A stretch of DNA of 64,000 nucleotides from Nephrocerus scutellatus. Lineage: Eukaryota; Arthropoda; Insecta; Diptera; Pipunculidae. The stretch covers positions 95,933,333-95,997,332 of the forward strand of contig OX352761.1 of assembly GCA_947095585.1 (NCBI GenBank), written 5' to 3'. This document shows, piece by piece, positions 23,950 to 35,344 of the stretch (positions are counted from its first letter, which is position 1; each line of letters begins with the position of its first letter). A program made the position numbers and the translations under genes. A model generated the notes under the pieces. That model made no database searches and was not told the DNA's origin. It was given only the letters and a program-made list of their open reading frames with translations.

Positions 23950-25253
23950 TCGTCCGTGAACTAGAACAGTACAGAGAGCAAGGACCGCACCAGGCGCGGA
24001 AGTTCTACCAAAGAATCCGCGGTATGACGCAATTCACACCGCGTTGCACAAGCTGCAAGGACAAAGAGGGTAATCTGATCACCGCTCTTAAAGGCATCTT
24101 AGGAAGAGCACTTTCGTGAGTTACTAAATGGGCAGTTAACTGAGGAATTGGAGGCTCCACCAATGACCGAAAGATCATACTATACTGCCGCCATCAAGCA
24201 TAGATGAAGTTAACAGAGCAATAAATCCGTTAAAAAATAATAAGACCCCGGGATCTGATGGGATCGCAGCACAACTGATAAAAATAGGATGCCCCGCATT
24301 ACACCAAGCAATTCATGAAATAATAGTGCAAGTATGGGAAGAAGAATCTATGCCAGAAGACTGGCGAATAGGCATCCTGTGCCCCATACATAAGAAGGGA
24401 GATATCACAAAATGCAGCAATTATCGTGGCATAACGTTGTTGAGTACCGCGTATAAGATTTTCTCCTCTATCCTTCAAGACAAGTCATCATTGGTCCATA
24501 CCAGTGTGGCTTCATTCCAGGCAAATCAACCACTGATCAGACTTATACCCTAAAGCAGGTGATGGAAAAATGTCTAAGAGTTTCAAAACGCACTACATCA
24601 TCTTTTTATAGACTTTAAAGCCGCCTATGATAGTATAGCTAGAGTAGAACTTCATAAAGCCATGAGAGAATTCGGCATCCCAAATGAACTGACACGACTA
24701 GGTAGGTTGACCATGACCAATGTTATAAGCCAAGTAAAAAATCCCGATCACTATCAAGCCCATTCAACATCTCTAACGGGCTCCGACAAGGGGATGGACT
24801 GGCCTGCCTCCTCTTCAACATGGCGTTGGCGAAAGTGATCCGAGACTCTGACGTACCGGCGAGAGAAACAATCCTCTATAAGTCCATTCAGATACCGGTT
24901 TACGCAGACGATATTGACATCGTTGGTAGAAACCGAAGAGCTGTACAGGAAGCTTTTATCCAGATAGAGCAGGCGGCACGAAATCTGGGGCTGCACATAA
25001 ATAAGAGCAAAACAAAATACATGTGGCCACGTCTGCGAGTAGAAGATCCAACATTGGTCCCTCAATTCAAATAGTGGAGCGCGAATTTGAAGTAGTGCAA
25101 TCCTTTAACTATCTCGGGTCAACTGTAGCCGCCGATAAGAGCATGGAACCAGAAATACGCGCACGGTTGCTTAAAGCCAACAAAGCCTACTATAGTCTGT
25201 CAAGACTCTTCAAATCCAGGAATTTAACCATAACATCTAAGCTGCTGATTTAA
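23865..25253 (+). pseudogene. RTE reverse transcriptase of R3, broken
   Basis: Blocks in order are the linker (23950-24119), a finger block with EESMPEDWRIGILCPIHKK and SNYRGITLLST (24326-24480), motif A DFKAAYDS (24612), motif B RQGDGLACLLFN (24787), motif C VYADDIDIVGRN (24896), and thumb LGLHINKSKTKYM (24988) with VQSFNYLGSTVAADKSM (25098). The YADD catalytic pair is therefore present, but stops and frameshifts separate the blocks. The enzyme would copy the element's RNA at the nicked target. It is inactive as it stands. Confidence 0.85.
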
Positions 25254-25700
25254 AAGACAATGGTCATACCAGTATTTATAATGGATTGGAGACTTGGGTG
25301 CTTAGCAAAAAGCATTCTGACCTCTTAGCCGCGTTCAAGAGAAAAGTCTTATGGAAAATTGTTGGCCCCGTGTGTGAGGAAGGACGATTCCGGAGACTCT
25401 ATAATGATGAGATCTAGGTACGAGCGTTACCGCGATTTCGACATCGTGAAGAAAATTTAGCTTGGTAGGCTCCGCCGCGCAGGACACCTAGCTCGCATGA
25501 GCGAATTTGATTCTGCTCGGAAAGTCCTCTGCGGTATGGATGTGTGGAACACGACAGCGAGGCCGGCTAAGCCTACACTGGAAGGATGGTGTAGACCAGG
25601 ACACGACCAGAGTTTAGGGGATATCGGGACCGGTGGAGAGACTTTTTGCGAGAGGCCAGTACCAGACCCCGGTTGTAGAGCCAAATATGATGATGATGTG
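23950..25700 (+). mobile_element. RTE-type LINE copy R3, 5'-truncated
   Basis: This copy begins in the endonuclease-RT linker (RELEQYREQGPHQARKFYQRI near 23955, then C-x2-C in CTSCKDKEGNLIT). It keeps much of the reverse transcriptase and ends CCCCGGTTGTAGAGCCAAATATGATGATGATG. Frame changes occur near 24120, 24480, 25070 and 25400, and the palm motif A region (DFKAAYDS near 24612) is in a different frame from its neighbours. It supplies segments deleted in R1 and R2. Confidence 0.9.
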
Positions 25701-25710
25701 GTAATTGCCG

Positions 25711-27238
25711 CTGGAGTCTAGGTTAATCTTAATGACTTAAATAGTTTCATGAATGAAAGAAGATACTTTCAATTTAAAATTTTCTTTCACAATGCTAAGT
25801 TATCCTAACCGCAGAGCATTCAATAATGCACTTAAGCTTTCAATTCGACATAAAGAAGAAAGCTATCAACTCCAAGAACCAAAGTTAAATTCTGTATCAA
25901 GGAAAATTACTATTTGTTTATACAAAGCTGGAAGGTCAAATTCGTTTGTGCCAATTGTATATAAGTTGGTTTAACTATTAGCACAGTAACAGTAACAGTA
26001 TGGTACACCAAAAACTGTAAATAGATAAAAGCAAAGTAAAATAGACATTGAAGAAATATCGTTCATTCCTGATTACAGTTTCTGCTCTAGCTCCGCATAA
26101 CAATTGTCTTTTGCTGCACACAAAAACAAATTTACTGTATGACGAAGCAAAAATCCCCAAGCGAGTAATTGTATGCGAATACCAAACATAAGAAAGTGAT
26201 TTAAAACAAAGCTGGAGCCAAGGGCGAACATTACAGGGGCAATGATATCCACAACGGCGACGTTCAAATCAAATCCTCTTTTTCCATCTTTTCAAAAAAC
26301 TACATTGTCACTAGATAAATAATTTGCATAGCACTTATTTTTGAAAAAGTTATTTAGGGTGAAAATTTGATCACCGATTATGGTAAGTTTCACTGTTTTG
26401 ACAGCATATTAGACAATATTGTGTTGTTGCTTCGAAACAAAGACTTGCTTCGATAAGATTTCAATCAAAAATATTTCTTACAAGCTATCGAAAATGAGAT
26501 AATTTCACAGAACAGAAACCTAAAAACGAAAACTAATAAGTAAGCATCGGAAACGTTCATCCACCGCAAAAGAAAATGTTTCACCCAGAATGATCTATGA
26601 TAACAATCTAACAGCATCTCGACCCCTTTTCAATAGGTTTAATTTTTTATCCTTTGATCAATGACCCATAAAATTTGTCTGAATTTAAAAATGTCCTTTT
26701 CAAACTCCTCTTATTATGTTTCTGGATATCGTCTCATTTTTGTGCATTGGTGTAGGGAAGAAGAGTTTGCAAAATGACAAAAAAAAATGGAGAACTAAAA
26801 GGGAAACAAACAAATTGAAAGCAGAATAATGTCGAAAGTGTTTTTGATGTCCGCAGTCAGAGGAAGCGATAATCAGGGAAACGACTATGGTAATTGCCAA
26901 AAAAATAACGTTCTGTTCCGCCATTTACCATCCTTCGTCTGGAATTGCTAGATTGATAGTTTTATGGTGGGTTGTCCTCTTTGATGTTTGGCTCTCCAGT
27001 TGGAACAGCTATTTCACGCTTGAAATACGTAAAGCCCTAATAAGGTTTACTAATCCGGAATTCAATCGGATTTTTATGACTATTTTTTGATATGCTTCGC
27101 AAATCACTACCATATTATCTGTTTTGCAAAATGATAATATTAGAACCCAAGAACAAGCAAGATAATATCCTGCGTATAGTAGGTGTCCGGATGGCTCACG
27201 AATTACCATATCTGAACCTTCACTCAAACGTTTAACAA
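25711..27238. other. No gene recognised
   Basis: Overlapping ORFs of 60-82 codons on both strands lack motifs. No element of the window's families was seen here. Confidence 0.5.
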
Positions 27239-27342
27239 CCCAACCCATAACAATCAAATTTGTTCAGGACAACATATGTGCAAAGTTTGAATAACATCGG
27301 GTTATTTTTGACAAAATTTATATGGAAGCTCCTCGGCCCTAG
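27239..27342 (+). mobile_element. Family E fragment (E2)
   Basis: CAACCCATAACAATCAAATTTGTTCAG, then ATATGTGCAAAGTTTGAATAACATCGGGT and GAAGCTCCTCGGCCCTAGAGGG, match the family E start plus one internal unit. It abuts the mariner relic directly. Confidence 0.65.
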
Positions 27343-27344
27343 AG

Positions 27345-27942
27345 GGATTCAATTATGATTAGATGAACATTTAAATGTGCGGAAGCTATGTGCACGTTCG
27401 ATTTTACATTTTTTGACAGAAGCCAAATTCTTGACAAATTCGTTGAAGGTACTTCCAAAAACGTATACAAGATCGTGACAGTTGACGAGTCATGGATATT
27501 TCCGTATGAGCCGGAAATAAAAGGACAATCGACTGTTTGAGTCTTCCAATTCGAAGAAAATCCAACAAAAATTGTGCGAGCTCGGAGCGTTGGGAAGCAA
27601 ATGGTAGCGTGTTTCTTCACGAAAACAAGTCATGTGTCTACTATGGCTCTTGAAAATCAAAAGACAGTCAATGCAGCTTGGGATGCGACCATTTGTTTGC
27701 CTGATGTTTTCAACAAATTGAGAGAAAACAACCCAAAACGGCGAATCATTTTGCATCACGATAATGCGGGCTCACAAACATCACATCAAACAAGCGAGTA
27801 TTTTTGCACTCAAACGATCGAATTGATGGGTCATCCGCCTTTCAGCACTGACTTGGCACCCAATGACTTCTTCCTGTTCCCAATAATCAAAGATAAGATG
27901 CGTTGACAATGATTTTTATCGCCTGAAGAAGCGGTTGAAGCG
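27345..27942 (+). mobile_element. mariner transposon, 5' part of the nest
   Basis: It carries most of a mariner transposase catalytic domain (see the pseudogene entry). Its reading is broken off after SPEEAVEA at about 27940, where a CR1-like LINE begins. The missing transposase C-terminus is found 3.6 kb downstream at 31541. No 5' inverted repeat could be identified, because the left side is truncated next to family E. Confidence 0.8.
27430..27942 (+). pseudogene. mariner transposase, interrupted
   Basis: The enzyme would cut and paste the transposon at TA sites. The frame shows GTSKNVYKIVTVDESWIF with the first catalytic Asp, an in-frame stop just before VFQFEENP, QMVACFFTKTSHV, ILHHDNAGSQTS with the second Asp, and DLAPNDFFLFP with the third. 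Counting by eye gives 34 residues between the second and third Asp, the mariner D34D spacing. After KDKMR a stop occurs, then SPEEAVEA continues in another arrangement. The first motif, VDES, departs from the usual GDE-T-W form. The C-terminal end lies at 31541-31651. Confidence 0.85.
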
Positions 27943-28329
27943 TTATTTGTAGTTATGTCTGATTTCAGAGTGGATCTCAGGAACATACATGGGCTGAGAA
28001 CGAATTTTTTCGCTGTGTTTACATATGTAAATGCCCATCGATCAGCAATTCTTGCACTAAGTGAAACTCAGGTATTTGATAATTCCGATACCTCGGAATT
28101 AAATCTGCCTGAGCATAGCTTGATGTCATTATTTTTACCTCGACGCGGTCGCACAATTTATGTCGGTAGTGATGTTGCGTTTTTGCCTCAATTCAGCCAG
28201 CGTTCGAATCCGGAATTTAAATTCATATGGCTCAGAGTAAAGGTCCAGGAGCGCAACATCTACTACTGTTTCCTTTACAGAAGCCCCCACTTAGACATTG
28301 TTTCAGCTCAGAGCGAGCAAGTTATTTAT
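27943..28329 (+). mobile_element. CR1-like LINE A1, part 1 (endonuclease N-terminus)
   Basis: A frame from 27955 reads DLRNIHGLRTNFFAVF, ILALSETQVF (active-site Glu), FKFIWLRVKV and YYCFLYRSPHLD, the first half of a LINE endonuclease. It stops making family sense at about 28329, where an oppositely oriented LINE begins. The remainder, from AGDFNVHN onward, is at 29824. It is inserted in the mariner relic. Confidence 0.8.
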
Positions 28330-29815
28330 CCATTTAGAAAATTAAAATAAACTAATTAATTTATTTAAAAAAAAAATACAACATAAATAAAAATATCAAT
28401 ATAAAATAAATACAGAAATTATTATATGGTTCTTAGAAAAGATTCAATGCACTCATAGTTAATTGTGAATATCCAGTCTTTAACTTTATTAATAAATGAA
28501 AAAAAACGAACTGTTCTTCTAATAAATTGTGTTAACTTATTAAAAAACTTGGAGCCGTAATAGTAAAAAAAGCGAAAAATGTGTTTTATGTGCGATTGGT
28601 ACATTGACAAGGTCCATATTGTTAACACGCAGATTGTAGATTTGCGAGTTCCTACTTGGAATGTTACCACTTCTCAATACTTTAAATACGTATAGATCTT
28701 TTATTGGGAAAATTCGCAATTCCTTGTATAATGGCTTTTCAGCGGAGAGACTTTATTGCTTATAATTCTTATCAAATGTTTCTGTGCCATCAATAGGGGT
28801 ACAAAAGAATTAGCATATGCACCAAATAAGCAAATTACATTTACCACATTTATCAATTGGTAAGCGAAACTGTTTACAATTGTGCTCATGAAAATAAAGG
28901 TTTAAGCCATATAGCTTATTACTAGATATTTTAAATGACACTTGTTTTGTTTTCTCGCTAATGATCAACTTATGAGCAGCAAACCACAACCTTAATGTTT
29001 CAAGATCTTCCTCGATTTTGGCAATACATTAAAAAGTAGTCTGGAATTGGTTAGTGATAACTATATCATCGGCAAAAGCTGTAGGTAAACTCTTCAATTT
29101 GAGATTAAACAGAGAATTAATGTATATTAGGAAAAAAAGTGGACCGAGTATGGAACCCTGAGGTACACCATTTTTTAAAAAACGCGGGCTGCTAAATGTT
29201 CCGTTTATATTAACTCTTTGTTCTCTGTATTTTAAATACGATTGCAACCAAATATATATTCTTCCTCTAAAACCAGCGTTGTATAATTTGTTTAGCAATA
29301 TTTCATGGTCCACCATATCAAATGCTTTTGTCATATCTACAAAGATAGCCATGGTAGATTTGTTGACATTGGTACTGTCGTATATATGACTACACAATCT
29401 GAGAATGGCATCTTCTGTTGACACACCCGATCTAAACCCAAATTGATTGCTACTAAAATATCTATTTTTGTCCAAAAAGGACACAATTCGAAATTGGATT
29501 AATTTTTCAAAAAGCTTGCAAAAGGTGGGAAGTAAAGATATAGGTCTATAGTCAGTAACGTGTTTTCTATTACCTTTTTTAAAAAGTGGTACAACATCAG
29601 CACATTTCAAGCGCTGAGGGAAACCTTTTCTGACACTTAGGTTAAATAAGAAACTTAATACATCAACTACGTACAACGCAATTTGTTTTAGTAAGATACT
29701 TGATATACCATCACTAGTACATGAACTCTTATTTTTAAGGACGAAATAGCCTTGTAAGTTTCGTTAGAAGAAATTTTGTTAAAAACAAAACTGTTTGATT
29801 GAATGTTATCGTTAA
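28330..29815 (-). mobile_element. LINE B, 5'-truncated, inserted in A1 in the opposite orientation
   Basis: On the minus strand the element reads from about 29815 (FNKISSNETYKAISSLKNK, start of the RT domain) to a C-terminal region ending near 28430, followed by AT-rich 3' sequence with AATAAA. The octamer TTATTTAT flanks it at 28322-28329 and 29816-29823, a plausible target-site duplication. LINE A sequence continues on both sides. The clade is CR1/Jockey group, which I cannot resolve further. Confidence 0.8.
28425..29815 (-). pseudogene. LINE B reverse transcriptase, largely readable
   Basis: The main frame (29676 down to 29029, 215 codons) holds LKCADVVPLFKKGN and DYRPISLLPTFCKLFEKLI, motif A FVDMTKAFDMVDHE, motif B NGVPQGSILGPLFFLIYIN and motif C FADDIVI. 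Upstream codons to 29815 stay open in the same sense. After motif C a frame change leads to EDLETLRLWFAAHKLIIS (near 29000), YKELRIFPIKDLYVFKVLR (near 28700) and RRTVRFFSFINKVKDWIF (near 28500), the usual C-terminal blocks. The catalytic FADD is intact, so decay is recent compared with A1. No endonuclease is present because of 5' truncation. Confidence 0.85.
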
Positions 29816-31540
29816 TTATTTATTGCGGGCGATTTCAATGTACACAATTCTGGATGGCTTCGCCATTCTGGCCAGATGACACCCGAAAGAAGGTGTGTTG
29901 ATATGTTCGCTGAGTTTAATCACCTTGTCAGCATGTAAATGATTCTACACGAATACCTGACATTGCGAATCATTCCGCAAACACCGTTGATTTGTTTCTT
30001 ATATCACGTCCTGATAATTACTCCGTCAATATAATTATTATCGCCTCTAGGCTCGTCTGACCATTGTGTTGTATCAGCTAATTTCAAACAAATCACGCAG
30101 TTAGAGAAAAAACTCCCAAAAAAACAGTACGGCAGTACGAGAAAGCCAATTGGGACGGCCTTAACAACTTCTTTGGGAGAATTAACGGGTCGCTATTATT
30201 TTATGGTAGCAACGTTGATACTGTCACTGATGCAATCACATACATCATCCTTATTGGTATGAGAGACTTTATCCCTTCCAGGAATAAGTCTGTCAAACCA
30301 AAGGATGATGGATGGTATGACTCAAGCTGTAAAGAGGCTTCTAGGATTATAGAGGTATGCTTGCTGCACATTTTGCATTGTTTCCGCCTGCACCTCCGAG
30401 TATTGAACACTCTATGGGACAGATCTTTATTCGTACTCGTGCAGTTGGTAGAGTTTTAAACGATATCAACATTCACAAATCCGCTGGGCCAGATGGTATT
30501 TCCCCATTAGTTCTGAAGAGGTGTTCCTCCAAGCTGGCATTACTATTGCGTAAGCTTTTCCATCTCTCCTATTCTTCTGGACTCTTCCCGATAAGTTGGA
30601 AAACAGTTTTTGTCCAGCCCATACCCAAAAGAGGCAAGCCGTCGTCTCCTTCTTCGTACCGACCCATAGCACTTACATCCATTCTTTCCAAGGTCATGGA
30701 AATGCTGATCAATTTTCAGCTCATGAAATATCTTGACACCAACGAAATTCTTAGTGACCGGTAGTGTGAATTTCGTGGGCAACACCCGACTGGTGATTTG
30801 ATGTTATATCTCACCGAACAATAGAGCTGGTCTTTGCATCAATTTTGAGAAAGCAAAGTTGTTGCACTGGATATTTCTAAGGCATTTGACAGAGTTTGAC
30901 ATCAAGCGCTTTTTTCCAAAATGCGTGCTTACGGAGTCGATGATAAACTGCTTCACTGCATTAGAAGCTATCTCCTGTACCGCTCAATTCAAGTTGCATT
31001 GAACGGTTACAAGTTTAAAGTACATTACTTAAATGCTGGCATTCCCCAGGGCTCTATTTTGTCCCCGACTCTCTACCTCATTTTTATTAATGATCTCTTA
31101 TCTGTGACCTCTAATCCAGTTCACTCTTTCGCTGACGACAGCACTCTCAGCTTCTCATATAAGTTTGAGGGACGTCCTTCCACTTCTCATGTGGAACTCA
31201 AGCAACAACATAAGCACATTAAATTCTGACCTAGCCAGCATAATACAATGGGGAGAAAACAATCGAGTAGAATTTAACGCTTCCAAACCCTAAATCCCAT
31301 GCCATTATCCATGATTGCCACTTGCATAGAGGAAACTGAAAATCTCGCAATTATCGGTATGTGCGTCGTTGCTTCGTTGGAATGACCACATATTTACCGT
31401 TGCCAAAAGCGCGGCGAAATGTTTAGGTTTTCTAGCCCGGTGTAAAAAATATTTTACTCCCTCTGATCTGGCTACTATCTACAAGGCTTTCATTCGCCCT
31501 AAACTTAAGTACAATTGCCTTATCTGGTCTGGTGGGCCTA
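29816..31540 (+). mobile_element. CR1-like LINE A1, part 2
   Basis: It resumes with IAGDFNVHNSGWL (29822, GDxN motif), TPLICFL-type and SSDHCVVSANF (30055, SDH motif, after a frameshift). A linker follows, then the reverse transcriptase (30444-31230) and part of the thumb to IWSGGP (31538). The sequence then passes directly into mariner with no 3' UTR or tail, so the 3' end of A1 is missing. At least five frame changes are present. Confidence 0.8.
30357..31540 (+). pseudogene. CR1-like reverse transcriptase of A1, broken
   Basis: Blocks are INIHKSAGPDGISPLVLKR (30466), PIPKRGKPSSPSSYRPIALTS (30619), a region with frameshifts, motif A VVALDISKAFDRV (30861), motif B AGIPQGSILSPTLYLIFIN (31036), motif C HSFADDSTLSF (31125), and a thumb block with LRWNDHIFTVAKSAAKCLG (31373) and FIRPKLKYNCLIWSGG (31490). 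FADD is kept, but a stop follows motif A and frames change around 30765-30900 and 31230-31370. It shares this ordered set of blocks with 50120-53385 and 55216-55940, which lets the family be reconstructed by comparison. Confidence 0.85.
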
Positions 31541-31670
31541 AAAAAACCATGTTTTGGAGCTATCATTCGGACTGGACGAAGTGTTTCGATAAATGGTTTG
31601 AGCGTATGCAAAAGTGTATGGATATTAGTGGCGAATATTTTGAAAAGCAATAAAGCAATTTTTGATGAAA
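31541..31670 (+). mobile_element. mariner transposon, 3' part of the nest
   Basis: From 31541 the frame reads KTMFWSYHSDWTKCFDKWFERM, then QKCMDISGEYFEKQ and a stop at 31651. This is the expected C-terminus of the mariner whose catalytic domain lies at 27430-27942. The LINE A1 block therefore sits inside a mariner. Terminal inverted repeats could not be matched. Confidence 0.75.
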
Positions 31671-32244
31671 AATTTAAATTTTTTATTACTTTTTCTAAAA
31701 AATTTTACGGCACCCCTCACCAATTTAATATTTTATATGGGGGCGTTGTGGGAACTGTGGCTTTGTTGGAATTACAACATATTATCGCCTAAAAATGCTG
31801 TTTAGATTATCTAACAAAATGCAAGTATATGTTAGTCCCTCAGCCTGACTTCTATTTACAAGGATTTCGCCCAAAACTTGAAAACAACTGCATTTGGAAT
31901 AAATTGCTAATTTCTCTCTGGTAATTGAGAAGAGGTCCATTAACATCTCCTTCTTTCCTCTTTTATTTCCAACGTCCACGCTGTACATTTATTATAAGAG
32001 GGTAATCTCCTTGACCGTGTGTTCCAAATTAAATTACATGCATAATAAAAATTATAGCAAATGAACTATTAGTGGGTTTGACATGTTGTCTGCATTCCTT
32101 AATAATTAGATTTATTTTAACGACAGTAGTGTCTACATATTGGCAGTCAGCCATCGGCAGAATGGAGAATCCACGTAATGGTCGCAAGTTATATCCCCCC
32201 TTCCCAACAAATGAAAAGTGGATTGATCAGGCTGGGCCCTTCAA
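31671..32244. other. No gene recognised
   Basis: It may include the 3' non-coding part of the mariner just after 31671. Otherwise short ORFs without motifs. Confidence 0.4.
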
Positions 32245-32390
32245 AAAAGGTTGGCGTGAGACTAATAATCGCACGCGTAAATAGATCTAATTACGGAACC
32301 CCTCGAAAACACTGATCCACAAAGATGACCATATAGAACGCTTTTTCATAGAGCGAGTGCTCACTGTATAGGCATAAAATTATTAAAGTG
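32245..32390 (+). mobile_element. RTE 5' end fragment (copy R6)
   Basis: AAAAGGTTGGCGTGAGACTAATAATCGCACGCGTAAA aligns base by base with the 5' end of R1 (5771-5806) and continues with ATTACGGAACCCC and ACTGAT, then GTGCTCACTGTATAG. It breaks off before the endonuclease. The leader hairpin is kept at 32256-32274. Confidence 0.7.
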
Positions 32391-33744
32391 CCTTAAATTG
32401 TGTAAAAAAAATTTGTTTAAAGCAACCCTCGTACCCGTACATATTTTTTTCTTAAACAAGTAACTTTATCATTGTCTTTTTTTTTGAACACAATTTAAAT
32501 TATAAATAAAGCGAAATCCAAACTAAATTGTTTTTTTTTTTGCAAATTTTGTTTTTATCTCTCGAGGTACGTAAATATTATATACATATATTGCTCGTAA
32601 TTTTTAAATTGTATGCATTGTATGAATATTAAAAACAAATCTGAAATTGATATTATTTATCACTATGAATACACAAATGCGTGGAACAACAACATAAATT
32701 TAATCCAATATTCATATACATCTACAAATAAATTGATAACTGTAAAAAATTTATTAATATTCCTGTCTTTCCACTTAAAATAATGTGAACACGATTAACC
32801 ACATAACCAACCCCACCACAAAAAACAATATATAATAAAATTCAATTGAGCATCCAAGCAACATCCCCGCAACAAATTTGCATAATAAGAGCTACAGCTA
32901 AAATTTTTTGTTAATTATATGATTTTACCAATGCTTTGATATCCGCTTTGGTATCTAAGCTTCATCATACTTCATGTCTTCTTGTTGCTCGTAAACGCTC
33001 ATGTCAACTGTTGGTTGTCATCTCATTGAATTTCCAATGTTTTGAATTTTAAAGCATATAGGTATACATTGTACACGTACAGGACACAGAAGTACTCATG
33101 TATAAGAATTACCGCATTAAATCAAACGAAATTGATCAAACACGAAGCGGTTTTTGGTTATCATATCTCTGTGAACTTTATAGCAAATTTATTGCAAATT
33201 AAATATTATATTGTACGAAGGAGAAAGTAACCATAAACTTTACATTTAGTACCCAAATATTTTTATCTTTTCAATTAAATTTATCAGAATAATGTTTTTA
33301 CTGTTTAGCTTTTTCAGATGAAATCAGGTAGTAAAACGTGTTAATATCTTGAAATTTGGAAAGAGAACCTTTATGCATGCCCGAGATATCGAAACCCATC
33401 AGAGCCTACCGTAAATGATTGATTATTAACACTGTGTTAACATTACGGTTCGCTAAATTTCTACCGTAGTGCCTTGGTAATCGTTAACAAGTATGGGACC
33501 AACAATTTTTCGTAACTATTATTATACATGCGGCTACGAGTTTAGAAAAATCGAGTTGGGTTGCAAAATTAGCCCAAAGTGGTTAATAGTTAATAGTTCA
33601 CGAAAATTGTGCAAAAGTAGTAAATAACTAAATGAATAATATATGAATAAAATCGTGCAGGTACCCATTATTGTGGTGAGCTCTTAAGCACTATTCGCTA
33701 CAATAAAATTTATAAGAAGTTTAAATACGACATACTCTATTTGT
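32391..33744. other. No gene recognised
   Basis: Very AT-rich sequence with T-rich tracts. No ORF above 62 codons and no repeat-family match seen. Confidence 0.5.
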
Positions 33745-34637
33745 TCGTGAAGAAAGTAATCCGAGACTCTGACGTACCAGCGAGAGGAACAATTCTCTAT
33801 AAGTCCATTCTGATACTGGCTTACGCAGACGATATTGACAACGTTGGTAGAAACCGAAGAGCTGTTTAGAAAGCTATCATCCAGATAGAGCAGGCGGCAC
33901 GAAATCAGGGGCTGCACATAAATGAGAGCCAAACATAGTACATGTGGCCACGTCTGCGAGTAGAAGATCCAACATTGGTCCCTCAATTCAAATAGTGGAG
34001 CGCGGATTTGAAGTAGTGCAATCCTTTAACTATCTCGGGTCAACTATAGCAACCGATAACAGCATGGAACCAGAAATACGCGCATGATTACTTAAGCCAA
34101 CAAAGCCTTCTATAGTCTGTCAATACTCTTCAAATCCAGGAACTTAACCATAACATCCAAGCTGCTGATATATAAGAAAATGGTCATACCAGTACGTACA
34201 TATGGATCTGAGACTTGGGTGTTTAGCAAAAAGCATTCTGACCTCTTAACCCCATTCGAGAGAAAAGTCTAACGGAAAATTGTTGGCCCCGTATGTGAGG
34301 AAGGACGATTCCGGAGACTCTATAATGATGATATCTACGAGCGTTACCGCGATGTCGACATCGTGAAGAAAATTAAGTTCGGTAGGCTCCGGTGGGCAGG
34401 ACACTTAGCTCGCATGAGCGAAGATGATCCTGCTCGGAAAGTCCTTTGCGGTAGGATTTATGGAACACGACAGCGAGGCCGACCAAGCCTACGCTGGAAG
34501 GATGGCGTTGACCAGGACGCCCAGAGTTTAGGGATGCTTAACTGGATGACATCGGCTCGAAATTTGGACCGTTGCAGATATTTTTTGCGGGAGGCCAGGA
34601 ACGGACCCCGGTTGTAGAGCCAAATATGATGATGATG
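33745..34637 (+). mobile_element. RTE-type LINE copy R4, 3' portion
   Basis: Starting in the palm (VIRDSDVPAR region), it contains the YADD region (LAYADDIDNVGRN near 33817), LGLHIN-equivalent sequence (QGLHINES near 33910), and FNYLGSTIATDNSMEP (34029). It then runs through an uninterrupted C-terminal frame to the stop and the ATGATG tail. It is the best preserved 3' end of the family in the window. Frame changes occur near 33870, 34090 and 34270. Confidence 0.9.
34363..34617 (+). pseudogene. RTE C-terminal domain (R4), 84 codons open
   Basis: The frame reads MKKIKFGRLRWAGHLARM, then GTRQRGRPSLRWKDGVDQD and EARNGPRL at the stop (34615-34617). The R-W-A-G-H-x-A-R-M and G-R-P-x-x-R-W blocks are typical of the C-terminus of RTE-like reverse transcriptases. 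Only about 20 nt separate the stop from the end of the element. Copies at 7190, 16535 and 25676 end in the same way. Confidence 0.85.
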
Positions 34638-35344
34638 TATTCTTTTCAAGTGGGTTGAATTTTTGTGTTAAACTAATGTAGCACAAGTAGAATGTGCCAC
34701 TTTGTTGTGGATTCGGTAAATTGGTGTGCATTTCTGTTATGATTTTTAACATTTTTATTTGTTCTCTTTAATTCAATTCAATCAATTCAGATGTTTTGTA
34801 ATGAAGGATTAATACAAAATATTGTATGTATTGACAATGTGGATTGATAAAGATTCATATAAATGTCATCGTCGCTGATGCGGCTGAACTTAATTGTCAC
34901 CGGGTTTTCTTCTATATATTTGACACTACAAACACCATGGTACATCTTCAGCGTAGCGCAAAAATCTTTTACTTTTCGTGTCCTTTAAAGCCTACCAAGT
35001 CTTCTAAAATTTTCCGACTTTGATTTGCATTCAAAAACTGCTTATTTTAGAGTCTTCAAAATCGTCGTCATCATATACAGTCCATAACATTTGGATAGCC
35101 CCAGACATATTTTTTCTTAAAATCACTTATTTTTGGTACGTTCTTGATGTTTACTTATAGTTTTGAATAATGAGAGACAAGTTCAGACTGAGTCCTTGAG
35201 ATTAAGAGAAGTACTAACTGGTTTGTTAAAGTTAACGGAATTCTCTGAGTTGATTTTGTCACTCAAATGTACATTTTTTGTTGTAACGGTAGAATAGCCT
35301 CACTGTATTTGTTATAGTAAAAAAACTGACCTGCCTATATAGTT
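34638..35344. other. No gene recognised
   Basis: AT-rich sequence. Nothing supported. Confidence 0.5.
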
